Origin: Nitrospinae bacterium RIFCSPLOWO2_12_FULL_45_22
GTDB lineage: Bacteria > 2-12-FULL-45-22
DNA: 15,184 nt
Direction: 5' to 3'
NCBI GenBank assembly: GCA_001803565.1
Contig: MHDQ01000256.1
Span: 1 to 15,184 of the forward strand
A program made the position numbers and the translations under genes. The notes beneath the pieces are model-generated. The model was given only the letters and a program-made list of their open reading frames with translations, made no database searches and had not been told where the DNA came from. Every line of letters starts with the position of its first letter. Position 1 is the stretch's first letter. Positions 1 to 6,513 of this stretch are shown here, in pieces.

Positions 1-63
1 TCATTCGGGTAAATTAGGGGTTAATAAATGTGACCCTTTTAAGACAAAAAGGAGGCGGGGAGG

Positions 64-336
64 ATGGGTCGGTATATTCAGTATATAAGAAGCTTAACCC
101 TGGTGGTTGTCATTATTTTTCTAATAGCTTCTGCTAGTTGGGCAGATGAGTATGACCTCCGACAAGCCGGACAACCCTGGAGAATCATAGCCAATGCCCT
201 TAATCCGTTAGGTGTAACCCTGGACTATCTTGTTGCCCGGCCCCTGCACTGGTTCTTACACCTTAAGCCCGTGGATAAGCTAACCGGTCATAGCCAGTTT
301 ACAGAAAAGAAAGAATACATAGAAACCATGTATTAG
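64..336 (+). CDS. Small exported protein of unknown function
   Basis: This 90-residue protein has a basic N-terminus, a hydrophobic stretch at about residues 9-24 and a plausible signal-peptidase site after Ser-Trp-Ala at about residue 27. There is no lipobox cysteine, so it is probably periplasmic or membrane-anchored. The mature part is short and contains a moderately hydrophobic segment with Pro and Gly (about residues 40-65: NALNPLGVTLDYLVARPLHW), which could associate with a membrane. A strong Shine-Dalgarno (AAGGAGG with a second GGGGAGG) precedes the ATG at 64. The gene converges on the downstream minus-strand gene, and their stop codons overlap at 333-336. I do not recognise a characterised family. 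The layout resembles small conserved exported proteins of diderm bacteria, but that is an impression from memory. No function is assigned. Confidence 0.7.
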   Translation: MGRYIQYIRSLTLVVVIIFLIASASWADEYDLRQAGQPWRIIANALNPLGVTLDYLVARPLHWFLHLKPVDKLTGHSQFTEKKEYIETMY

Positions 337-1298
337 CGGCCCGCCAGTTTTTCCCGCCAATAGTTCAAGAGATCTTCCATGGTCTTTTTGAAGGGGATGG
401 TGGGTTCCCACCCGGTCTGTTGCCGGAATTTGGTATAATCACCGATTAATACTGGTACATCAGAGGGCCGTAACCGGGTTTCATCTACTCTTACTTCCAC
501 CTTTTTATCGCTCATAGATAAGAGTATCTCTAAAATCTCGCGGATTTTGTAACCTTTGCCAGAACATATGTTATATACTTCTCCAGGCATACCTTTCTCC
601 AATGCCAACCAATATCCTCTAACCATGTCCCGTACATCGGTAAAGTCCCTTATGGCCTCTAAATTCCCTACATAAATGACAGGTTCTCTTTTTCCCATTT
701 CGATCTCAACAATCTGCTTGGCAAAATCAGATGATACAAATACCTCTCCCCGCCGTGGACCAGTATGGTTAAAACCCCTGGTTCGTACAACATTCAATTT
801 ATAACTCATGTAGTATTGGTAACTTAGGAAGTCCTGCCCTACTTTGCTCACTGCATAAGGGCTTAAAGGCCGTAAGGGATTGGTCTCTTTGATAGGTAGT
901 TCGTCAGGGTAAACCATGCCGTATTCTTCACTGGAACAGGCCACCTGGGTCCAGGGATTGATATTCAGATGCCTCACTGCTTCGAAGATATTAAGATTAC
1001 CAATGATGTTAGTAGTTAAAGACTCACCCGGGGCATGCCAGGAGGTAGGGACAAAGCTTTGAGCTGCCAAATGGAATATCTTATCGGGTTTAATCTCTCT
1101 TATTATATTGGTTACAGAGGTCTGATCCCGCAAATCACATTCCAGGGTCTTGATATTGTTCGATATATGATCAATAAATTCCGTCCGGCTACGCCAGCGC
1201 CTAATGCCATATAACTCTATATCCGGCATAGTCAATAAATATTCCGCCAAATGACTCCCAGCAAAACCCGTTATTCCGGTAATTAAGACCCGCTGCAT
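333..1298 (-). CDS. NAD(P)-dependent SDR sugar-nucleotide dehydratase/reductase, GDP-mannose 4,6-dehydratase-like
   Basis: This is a 321-residue extended short-chain dehydrogenase/reductase. Visible features are the Rossmann motif TGITGFAG (residues 7-14), Asp55 in the CDLRD strand, HLAAQ (76-80), the active-site serine region CSSEEYG (121-127) and the catalytic pair YAVSK (Tyr148, Lys152). RGFNHTGPRRG (from about residue 173) is typical of the GDP-mannose 4,6-dehydratase / GDP-4-keto-6-deoxymannose reductase branch. The enzyme should make or reduce a 4-keto-6-deoxy sugar nucleotide for cell-surface polysaccharide. Classical GMD proteins are usually nearer 350-370 residues, so the shorter reductase (Rmd) is also possible. 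The start at 1298 is supported by a GGAGGGAGGG ribosome site five to seven bases upstream on the minus strand. The gene stands alone and divergent from dnaK; the dehydratase-versus-reductase choice is open. Confidence 0.85.
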   Translation of the reverse strand: MQRVLITGITGFAGSHLAEYLLTMPDIELYGIRRWRSRTEFIDHISNNIKTLECDLRDQTSVTNIIREIKPDKIFHLAAQSFVPTSWHAPGESLTTNIIGNLNIFEAVRHLNINPWTQVACSSEEYGMVYPDELPIKETNPLRPLSPYAVSKVGQDFLSYQYYMSYKLNVVRTRGFNHTGPRRGEVFVSSDFAKQIVEIEMGKREPVIYVGNLEAIRDFTDVRDMVRGYWLALEKGMPGEVYNICSGKGYKIREILEILLSMSDKKVEVRVDETRLRPSDVPVLIGDYTKFRQQTGWEPTIPFKKTMEDLLNYWREKLAGR

Positions 1299-1394
1299 TA
1301 AATCCCTCCCTCCCCAAGAGTTGTTTTGAGATGTTTAGCTTATTTCCCGTTGTGCCGTACAAAGGTATAAATATTTCTCTTTAGGTTATGTTAA

Positions 1395-1423
1395 AGATTA
1401 ACAAAAGCTCTCTATAGTGTCAA
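1395..1423 (-). promoter_or_regulatory. Candidate promoter for the SDR gene
   Basis: On the minus strand a perfect TTGACA (plus-strand 1418-1423) is followed after 17 bases by TAATCT (plus-strand 1395-1400), about 100 bases before the SDR start. The -10 matches the consensus only at its most conserved positions (T1, A2, T6), so the call is tentative. Confidence 0.35.
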
Positions 1424-1649
1424 ATGAATTTTGATAATTACGGGGACATATAATGACCCCATCCCATCCCTTTCCTATTCAAGGATTACATAGCTTGCAT
1501 GGACTGATCCCTTTATCTACTAATAGCTCATCACGGCTTTTAAATTTGTTGGCTGGAATAAAGCAATTTGCTTTGGTTGTTGAAGTGCTGATGGCTGATA
1601 GCTTAACGATTACATTTAGGCATATCCTTTACGGATCAAGCCCCTTAAC

Positions 1650-1678
1650 TTGACAATAACAGACTAAAATATTATATT
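1650..1678 (+). promoter_or_regulatory. Sigma70-like promoter of the dnaK operon
   Basis: A perfect -35 box TTGACA (1650-1655) is followed, after exactly 17 bases, by TATATT (1673-1678). Transcription should begin near 1685, giving a leader of about 100 bases before dnaK. A 5-base inverted repeat, TCAAG-N8-CTTGA (1636-1653), overlaps the -35 box and could be an operator half-site pair. The bases CTTGA/TCAAG also occur in the HspR HAIR consensus, but in the opposite arrangement. Confidence 0.65.
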
Positions 1679-1695
1679 TACACCGATTTAAGTCT

Positions 1696-1725
1696 GGCTA
1701 GAAAAGGCTTTTTATAGCCCTTTTT
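1696..1725 (+). promoter_or_regulatory. Terminator-like hairpin in the dnaK leader
   Basis: GGCTA (1696-1700) pairs with TAGCC (1715-1719). Inside, after one mismatch, AAAA (1702-1705) pairs with TTTT (1710-1713) around a GGCT loop. The stem is followed by C and a run of five T. It lies downstream of the predicted start site, so it would form in the dnaK mRNA leader. It could be an attenuator, a weak terminator or a stabilising stem; which one is inference. Confidence 0.4.
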
Positions 1726-1738
1726 ATCCCTTTAAATG

Positions 1739-1760
1739 GTAGAGTAAGCGCTATCTCATA
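1739..1760 (+). promoter_or_regulatory. Degenerate HAIR-like palindrome before dnaK (possible HspR operator)
   Basis: An imperfect palindrome, GAG-TA-AGCGCT-AT-CTC (1742-1757), lies about 27 bases before the dnaK start. Aligned with the known HspR operator HAIR (CTTGAGT-N7-ACTCAAG), the left arm matches 5 of 7 and the right arm 4 of 7, with an 8-base instead of a 7-base spacer. An HspR gene lies in the same cluster, which makes an operator here plausible, but the match is weak. Confidence 0.25.
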
Positions 1761-1784
1761 GCTTTCAGCAAGGAGGTCAAATAT

Positions 1785-3701
1785 ATGGGCAAGGTTATTG
1801 GTATTGATCTAGGAACCACCAATTCTGTGGTAGCAGTGATGGAGGGTGGTGACGTAACGGTTATCACAAATCCAGAAGGTAGCAGGCTTACCCCGTCGGT
1901 AGTAGCCTTTGCCAAGGATGGTGACCGGTTAGTGGGCCAGGTAGCTAAAAGGCAGGCTATTACCAACCCGGAAAATACTGTCTACTCAATTAAACGGTTT
2001 ATGGGCAGGCGCTATGAAGAAGTTAATGAAGAGATGAAGATGGTTCCTTATAAAGTAATCCGGGCCGGCAATGGTGATGCCCGGGTATCAATAAGGAACA
2101 AAGAATATCCCCCCCCAGAGATCTCTGCTATGGTCCTACAAAAGCTGAAACAAGCCGCCGAAGACTATTTAGGGCAAAAGGTTACTGATGCGGTCGTCAC
2201 TACACCAGCATATTTCAATGATAGCCAGAGGCAAGCCACTAAGGATGCTAGTAAGATTGCTGGTTTGAATGTGCTGCGGATAATTAACGAACCTACTGCC
2301 GCGGCCTTGGCTTATGGTTTGGATAAGAAGAAGGACGAGACTATTGCAGTATTCGATTTTGGTGGAGGTACTTTTGACATATCGGTACTGGAAGTAGGGG
2401 ATAATATAGTCGAGGTAAAGGCTACTAATGGTGATACCCATCTGGGAGGTGACAACCTGGACCAGAGGATTATTGATTGGTTGGTTGCTGAATTCAAAAA
2501 GGATCAGGGGATTGACCTGAGCCGGGACCCCATGGCTACGCAGCGGCTGAAAGAAGCAGCCGAGAAGGCCAAGATGGAGCTCTCTACTACTATGGAGACC
2601 GATATTAACCTGCCATTTATAACAGCCGATGCCTCTGGCCCTAAACACCTAAATATGAAGTTGAGCCGGGCCAAGTTTGAGCAGTTAGTGGACGATCTCC
2701 TAGAAAAGACCCTGGGTCCTTGTGAAGCAGCACTGAGAGATGCAGGATTAAGCCTTAAGGATATTGACGAGGTAGTCCTGGTGGGTGGTTCGACTAGAAT
2801 ACCCAAGGTACAGGAACTGGTGAAGAAATTCTTTGAGAAAGACCCCCATAAGGGGGTAAACCCTGATGAGGTAGTAGCGATAGGAGCGGCTGTACAAGGG
2901 GCAGTCCTGGCTGGTGAGGTAAAAGATGTGTTGCTATTAGATGTTACCCCTCTGTCTTTGGGTATCGAGACCCTGGGGGGGGTAATGACCCGTTTAATCG
3001 AGCGGAATACTACTATCCCTTGCCGTAAAAGTGAGACCTTCTCTACCGCTGCAGATAACCAGACCAGTGTAGAGATCCATGTATTACAGGGTGAGCGGGA
3101 TATGGCCCGGGACAATAGGACCCTAGGCCGCTTCCATCTGGTAGGCATTCCAGCAGCACCCCGCGGCATGCCGCAGATAGAAGTAACTTTTGATATAGAC
3201 GCCAATGGCATCCTTAATGTCTCGGCGATAGATAAAGGTACTGGTAAGCAGCAGGCTATTACTATTACCTCTTCCAGTGGTATTACAGAGGAAGAAATCA
3301 AGAAGATGGTGAAAGAAGCAGAACTCCATGTCGAGGAAGACAAAAATAGACGGCAAGAGGTAGAGATAAGAAATCAGGCCGATTCTTTGGTCTATACCAC
3401 GGAAAAGACCCTTAATGAACATCGGGATAAATTGTCAACCGGCGATATAAAGCCGATTGAAGAGGCAATAGAGGATACCAAGAAGGCTTTGGAAAGTGGA
3501 GACAGTGAGCGGATAAAGAGTAGTATGGACCGTTTGACTAAGACTTCTCATAAATTGGCTGAGGCAATGTATCAGCAGCATGCCTATGCCGGTACTGGCA
3601 GCTCCTCCGGGGCCGGTGAGGATGGCGAAAAAGAAAGGGGATCCCAGCGGCCTCCTAAAGGTGATGGAGAGGTAGTGGATGCCGAATTCGAGGAGAGCTA
3701 A
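1785..3701 (+). CDS. dnaK: Molecular chaperone DnaK (Hsp70)
   Basis: This 638-residue full-length Hsp70 uses ATP-driven cycles, with DnaJ and GrpE, to bind and release unfolded proteins in the cytoplasm. The N-terminal ATPase domain starts with GIDLGTTNS (residues 6-14). It contains the second phosphate motif [26 protein letters not shown], and [13 protein letters not shown]. The interdomain linker is of the usual [16 protein letters not shown] type. The substrate-binding domain and helical lid follow, ending in a charged low-complexity tail and the conserved EVVDAEFEE terminus. Start choice is supported by AAGGAGG eight bases before the ATG. It is the first gene of the chaperone series, behind a TTGACA-N17-TATATT promoter, and is probably controlled by the HspR encoded two genes downstream. 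Nothing is missing or truncated. Confidence 0.98.
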   Translation: MGKVIGIDLGTTNSVVAVMEGGDVTVITNPEGSRLTPSVVAFAKDGDRLVGQVAKRQAITNPENTVYSIKRFMGRRYEEVNEEMKMVPYKVIRAGNGDARVSIRNKEYPPPEISAMVLQKLKQAAEDYLGQKVTDAVVTTPAYFNDSQRQATKDASKIAGLNVLRIINEPTAAALAYGLDKKKDETIAVFDFGGGTFDISVLEVGDNIVEVKATNGDTHLGGDNLDQRIIDWLVAEFKKDQGIDLSRDPMATQRLKEAAEKAKMELSTTMETDINLPFITADASGPKHLNMKLSRAKFEQLVDDLLEKTLGPCEAALRDAGLSLKDIDEVVLVGGSTRIPKVQELVKKFFEKDPHKGVNPDEVVAIGAAVQGAVLAGEVKDVLLLDVTPLSLGIETLGGVMTRLIERNTTIPCRKSETFSTAADNQTSVEIHVLQGERDMARDNRTLGRFHLVGIPAAPRGMPQIEVTFDIDANGILNVSAIDKGTGKQQAITITSSSGITEEEIKKMVKEAELHVEEDKNRRQEVEIRNQADSLVYTTEKTLNEHRDKLSTGDIKPIEEAIEDTKKALESGDSERIKSSMDRLTKTSHKLAEAMYQQHAYAGTGSSSGAGEDGEKERGSQRPPKGDGEVVDAEFEES

Positions 3702-3725
3702 GGGGATATTCTTCCTGGGTATAAA

Positions 3726-3741
3726 TGCCTCCCGCGAGGTG
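3726..3741 (+). promoter_or_regulatory. Hairpin covering the first dnaJ ribosome-binding site
   Basis: In the 45-base dnaK-dnaJ gap, CCTC (3728-3731) can pair with GAGG (3736-3739) around a CCGC loop. Two flanking G-U pairs extend the stem to 3726-3741. GAGG is the Shine-Dalgarno of the ATG at 3747, so the stem would hide the site until it melts or a ribosome arrives from dnaK. Confidence 0.35.
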
Positions 3742-3746
3742 ATAAC

Positions 3747-4868
3747 ATGACCAAAAAAGACTATTATGAAGCCTTAGGGGTAAAGAGGGGGGCAAGTGCC
3801 ACCGAAATCAAAAAGGCTTATAGAAAATTAGCACGAAAATACCATCCAGACCTTAATCCTGGTGATAAGGCTGCGGAGGCCAAGTTTAAAGAGATTTCTG
3901 AAGCCTATGAGGTATTAAGCGACAAAGAGAAGCGGAAAAAATATGATCAATTTGGCCATGCAGCCTTTCAAAGCGGTTTTGATCCTTCCCAGGCATATAC
4001 TTATACCACTAGAGACTTTGACTTCGATTTAAATTCGGTCTTTGGTGAAAAAGGCGCCCCTTTCAGTAATATCTTCGAACAGTTTTTCGGAAACCGGCGT
4101 AAAAGTCCCTATTACCATAAAACAGCAAAAGGTAAAGATATTACCTATTCTTTAGAGCTAAGCTTAGAAGACGCTTTCAAAGGAATTTCAACCAGGATAA
4201 GTTTCAGTAGAAATGATCACTGTTATGGCTGTACCGGCAATGGTATGCAGCGAGGGAGCCAGGGACGCACTTGCCCGAATTGTAAGGGTTCAGGCCAGCA
4301 AGGAACAGGGAAGGGCCTTTTTCTGATGGAGGAGCCATGCCCCCGTTGCAGGGGAACGGGAGAGATACCCATGATTGCCTGTCAGACATGTGCTGGTACG
4401 GGCATGATCCCAAAGGTAGAAAATATAACGATCAAGATACCACCAGGGGTAAATACGGGTTCAAAGATAAGGGTAGCCGGCAAAGGAGAGCCCGGGACAA
4501 ATGGGGGACCACCGGGCGATCTATATATCATTACCAAAATACAGCCTCATCCGCTTTTTGAGCGGAAAGGAGATGATATTTATTGCGAGGTTCCCATTAC
4601 TGTTACCGAGGCGGTTTTAGGCGAGAAAATAGAGGTGCCAACCATAGATGGTAAGGCTACCATGACTATCCCTGAGGGTACCCAAAGTGGCCAGAAGTTT
4701 CGCCTGAAGGGCAAAGGTGTCCCCCACCTTAAGGGTAGTGGCCGGGGTGATCACTATGTTACCATTAAGATAGTGATCCCCAGAGAAATAGACCAGGCTT
4801 CTAAAGAGTTGCTGAAGCGGTTTGGCGACCGGAATCCCTATAATCCCCGGATAGACTTAAGGTACTAA
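3747..4868 (+). CDS. dnaJ: Molecular chaperone DnaJ, first copy (G/F-poor linker)
   Basis: This 373-residue type I J-protein is the co-chaperone that delivers substrates to DnaK and stimulates its ATPase. The J domain occupies about residues 4-70 with HPD at 33-35. Four zinc-binding repeats follow: C159/C162 (CYGCTGNG), C176/C179 (CPNCKGSG), C198/C201 (CPRCRGTG) and C212/C215 (CQTCAGTG), all intact. Two substrate-binding beta domains begin at IKIPPGV. The linker between the J domain and residue 130, normally Gly/Phe-rich, has few glycines and instead carries acidic and aromatic residues ([23 protein letters not shown]). It lies 45 bases after dnaK and only 2 bases before the hspR start, so it is cotranscribed and probably translationally coupled to the regulator. 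It differs clearly from the second DnaJ at 6514-7611, so the two are probably not a recent duplication. Confidence 0.95.
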   Translation: MTKKDYYEALGVKRGASATEIKKAYRKLARKYHPDLNPGDKAAEAKFKEISEAYEVLSDKEKRKKYDQFGHAAFQSGFDPSQAYTYTTRDFDFDLNSVFGEKGAPFSNIFEQFFGNRRKSPYYHKTAKGKDITYSLELSLEDAFKGISTRISFSRNDHCYGCTGNGMQRGSQGRTCPNCKGSGQQGTGKGLFLMEEPCPRCRGTGEIPMIACQTCAGTGMIPKVENITIKIPPGVNTGSKIRVAGKGEPGTNGGPPGDLYIITKIQPHPLFERKGDDIYCEVPITVTEAVLGEKIEVPTIDGKATMTIPEGTQSGQKFRLKGKGVPHLKGSGRGDHYVTIKIVIPREIDQASKELLKRFGDRNPYNPRIDLRY

Positions 4869-4870
4869 CT

Positions 4871-5260
4871 ATGGCATCAGTTAAGGACGAACTATTTACC
4901 ATCAGCGTGGTTTCCAGGATGTTTGGTATTCATCCCCAAACCCTCAGGTTATATGAAAGAGAAGGGCTGATTAGGCCCCGTCGTTCCCAGGGTAATACCA
5001 GACTTTATTCTCGCGAGGACGTAGATAGGATATCCAAGATACTGAATCTCACCAGAGACTTGGGAGTAAACCTGGCTGGTATTGAGGTTATCTTTAGTAT
5101 TCAGCAAAAAATGGACGAGATGCGCAAATTTGTCTGGGAGATGTTAGAATATATTGACCAGGAAGTAAGGAATCATTTTGAACAGCGTTTCCAAACCCAT
5201 AATTATAGCTTAATGAAAGCACCCCCTAATAAGATCGTTAAGATTGAGGTTGGTAAATAA
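4871..5260 (+). CDS. hspR: HspR-type heat-shock repressor (MerR family)
   Basis: This 129-residue MerR-family regulator has an N-terminal winged helix (about residues 7-75) with the HspR hallmark ISVVSRMFGIHPQTLRLYEREGLI. The wing RLYSREDVDRI and the NLAGIEVIF stretch follow. The C-terminal part (about residues 78-115) is predicted helical, for dimerisation. HspR proteins in Actinobacteria, epsilonproteobacteria and others bind HAIR sites to repress dnaK operons, with DnaK as co-repressor. Its position directly after dnaJ (2-base gap) is the classic arrangement and implies autoregulation of this operon. The last residues (KIVKIEVGK) form a short basic hydrophobic tail, and tails of this kind have been proposed as DnaK contacts. 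No canonical HAIR site is visible; a degenerate one lies near 1739-1760. Confidence 0.92.
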   Translation: MASVKDELFTISVVSRMFGIHPQTLRLYEREGLIRPRRSQGNTRLYSREDVDRISKILNLTRDLGVNLAGIEVIFSIQQKMDEMRKFVWEMLEYIDQEVRNHFEQRFQTHNYSLMKAPPNKIVKIEVGK

Positions 5261-5299
5261 AAGATTCATTATTTTCTAGAATCAGTCAGGATTAAAGGT

Positions 5300-5305
5300 T
5301 ATAAT
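5300..5305 (+). promoter_or_regulatory. Possible internal promoter -10 box before the DUF1844 gene
   Basis: A perfect TATAAT lies in the AT-rich gap after hspR. The hexamer 17 bases upstream (5277-5282, TAGAAT) matches TTGACA at only three positions, so the -35 is weak. If it works, DUF1844-grpE-dnaJ-ATPase-pilM-thiolase could be transcribed separately from dnaK-dnaJ-hspR. Confidence 0.35.
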
Positions 5306-5349
5306 AAATAAAAAGAAGATCAGCTCAAACTTCATCTAGTTGACCCAGG

Positions 5350-5407
5350 AGTCTTGTCTTCAGGACTTATGGCGCCATAGCAATAAGCAGGATTTTATAA
5401 ATCCCGC
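5350..5407 (+). promoter_or_regulatory. Three consecutive hairpins in the leader of the DUF1844-grpE unit
   Basis: Three stem-loops lie almost end to end. First, AGTCTTG (5350-5356) pairs with CAGGACT (5361-5367) around TCTT, with one G-U pair. Next comes a perfect 12-base palindrome, TATGGCGCCATA (5368-5379). Last, GGATTT (5390-5395) pairs with AAATCC (5399-5404) around TAT, extended by GC/GC (5387-5388 with 5406-5407) across one mismatch. They fill the gap between hspR and the ribosome site of the next gene. They may form a structured 5' leader or small RNA; no known riboswitch class is recognised. Confidence 0.4.
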
Positions 5408-5435
5408 TAAAGAGGCTTTTCAGGAGAAGAGAAAT

Positions 5436-5819
5436 ATGGGCAAGGAAGATCAGGAAAAAGGGTTTACGGTTACTGATAAAAGATACTCTGTTCGCCCAAA
5501 GGAAGAAGGAGAGAAAGAGGAAGGGCAGAAAAGAACCCTGGAAGACAAAAAACCATCTACTCCTTTACCAGCGATGGATTTTCCTACCTTTCTCTTCTCT
5601 ATTAGCAGTACCGCCCTATTACATTTTGGTGATATCCCTGATCCAATAACCAACAAGAAGGAAAAAAATCTCCCTATGGTTAGGCAGACTATTGATATAA
5701 TAGATATGTTGAAGGAAAAGACTAAGGGAAACTTAACCCCGGAAGAGGAAAATCTAATAGATAATATATTGTACGACTTACGGATGAGGTATATTCGGGA
5801 AGTAAACCAAGCCTCTTAA
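5436..5819 (+). CDS. DUF1844 family protein
   Basis: This is a 127-residue cytoplasmic protein. The C-terminal half (about residues 46-125) is the DUF1844 domain: DFPTFLFSISSTALLHFGDIPDP, then a predicted helical pair with MVRQTIDIIDMLKEKTKGNLTPEEENLIDNILYDLRMRYI. The N-terminal half is highly charged and probably disordered, with GFTVTDKRY at residues 9-17. DUF1844 has no established biochemical role that I know of. The start at 5436 is chosen because AGGAG (5422-5426) lies nine bases upstream; a TTG at 5340 would add 32 residues but would run through the hairpins listed above. The gene sits between hspR and grpE, 25 bases before grpE, so a link to chaperone work is plausible. The same FTV[T/S]D[K/R]R[Y/F] peptide occurs near the N-terminus of the neighbouring GrpE. 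Confidence 0.85.
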   Translation: MGKEDQEKGFTVTDKRYSVRPKEEGEKEEGQKRTLEDKKPSTPLPAMDFPTFLFSISSTALLHFGDIPDPITNKKEKNLPMVRQTIDIIDMLKEKTKGNLTPEEENLIDNILYDLRMRYIREVNQAS

Positions 5820-5844
5820 GAAAGGAAGGAGAGAGAAAGAACCT

Positions 5845-6480
5845 ATGGCAGGCAACGATAGATATCGGAACGGAGAAAACCATGGTGAGGGAGAAAAATC
5901 TCCTCGGTTTACTGTTAGCGATAGGCGGTTCTGGAGAGGAAGGGATGAGTTGCAAGTAGAAGGAGGGCCAGGGCCCCAAGAGAGTAGGAGGCTACCTACT
6001 TATCTGGAAGAATTGCAGCAAAAATTGGAAGAGAAAGATAATAAACTAAGAGAATACATAGCTGAAATAAAGAAAGAGAATGAAGAATTTCGTAGCCGCC
6101 TTACCCGGGATATGGAGAGGAGAGTGGAGACGGAGAAACTTAATCTTATTAAGGGATTCCTTGCAATACTGGATAATCTGGATAGGGCCCTGGATTCCGG
6201 CAGAAGACTTCAAAACCCGGAGGCCTTTAGGGTAGGGGTCCAGATGATCCGGGACCAATTCATGAACCAACTGAGTATCAATGGGGTGCAAAGATTGAAT
6301 AGAAGGGGAGAAGTATTTAACCCAGAGACAGACGAAGCCGTTGAAGTAGTAGCGGCTACTAAGAAAGAAGAAGATAACATGATTCTGGAAGAGATAGAAC
6401 CAGGGTATGTTCGGGACGATTACCTTATTCGTCCCGCAAAGGTCAGGGTGGGGAAATATATAGCCGAAAATTCCCATTAA
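5845..6480 (+). CDS. grpE: GrpE, nucleotide exchange factor of DnaK
   Basis: This 211-residue GrpE speeds ADP release from DnaK and so completes the Hsp70 cycle. Residues 1-50 are a charged, probably disordered extension that includes RFTVSDRRF (21-29). Residues about 52-115 form the long dimerisation helix (coiled-coil-rich LEELQQKLEEKDNKL). A helical region with GFLAILDNLDRALD follows. The C-terminal beta wing carries FNPETDEAVEVV and GYVRDDYLIRPAKVRVGKY, the GrpE signature area. The length is ordinary for GrpE. A purine-rich GGAGAGAG stretch precedes the ATG. It lies 25 bases after the DUF1844 gene and 33 bases before the second dnaJ. Placing grpE after hspR rather than before dnaK differs from the grpE-dnaK order of many bacteria. 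Confidence 0.95.
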   Translation: MAGNDRYRNGENHGEGEKSPRFTVSDRRFWRGRDELQVEGGPGPQESRRLPTYLEELQQKLEEKDNKLREYIAEIKKENEEFRSRLTRDMERRVETEKLNLIKGFLAILDNLDRALDSGRRLQNPEAFRVGVQMIRDQFMNQLSINGVQRLNRRGEVFNPETDEAVEVVAATKKEEDNMILEEIEPGYVRDDYLIRPAKVRVGKYIAENSH

Positions 6481-6513
6481 ATTACAGGAAGGGGAAAGAT
6501 TTCTTAGGTAGTC

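Larger units (their letters stand above)
1299..1784. other. Divergent intergenic region between the SDR gene and dnaK
   Basis: This 486-base gene-free stretch separates two divergent genes and holds promoters for both. It also contains an imperfect 19-base palindrome, GGGGACAT-ATA-ATGACCCC (1442-1460), and a palindrome, AAAGCAA-T-TTGCTTT (1560-1574). Further right are the dnaK promoter and leader elements listed separately. An open frame at 1453-1653 has no ribosome site and an unremarkable composition, so it is not called. No tRNA, CIRCE element (TTAGCACTC-N9-GAGTGCTAA) or transposase remnant is recognisable. Confidence 0.6.

Noticed and set aside
1449-1454. TATAAT resembling a -10 box
   Set aside because: The only -35-like hexamer (TTGATA, 1431-1436) is 12 bases away, too close. 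The sequence is explained by the palindrome at 1442-1460.
1453-1653. 66-codon plus-strand open frame in the SDR-dnaK intergenic region
   Set aside because: No ribosome site, the start lies inside a palindrome, the composition is not protein-like, and its end overlaps the dnaK promoter.
2504-3343. Long minus-strand open frame inside dnaK
   Set aside because: It is antisense to the conserved dnaK reading frame, with a Ser/Thr/Ile-rich composition typical of a shadow frame. The other antisense frames across the chaperone and ATPase genes are rejected for the same reason.
4200-4400. Zinc-finger repeats of DnaJ as a possible DNA repeat array
   Set aside because: The repetition is at the protein level (CxxCxGxG) and is standard for type I DnaJ.
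5340-5435. TTG-initiated 32-residue N-terminal extension of the DUF1844 protein
   Set aside because: No good ribosome site for the TTG. The segment passes through three hairpins, while the ATG at 5436 has AGGAG at proper spacing.
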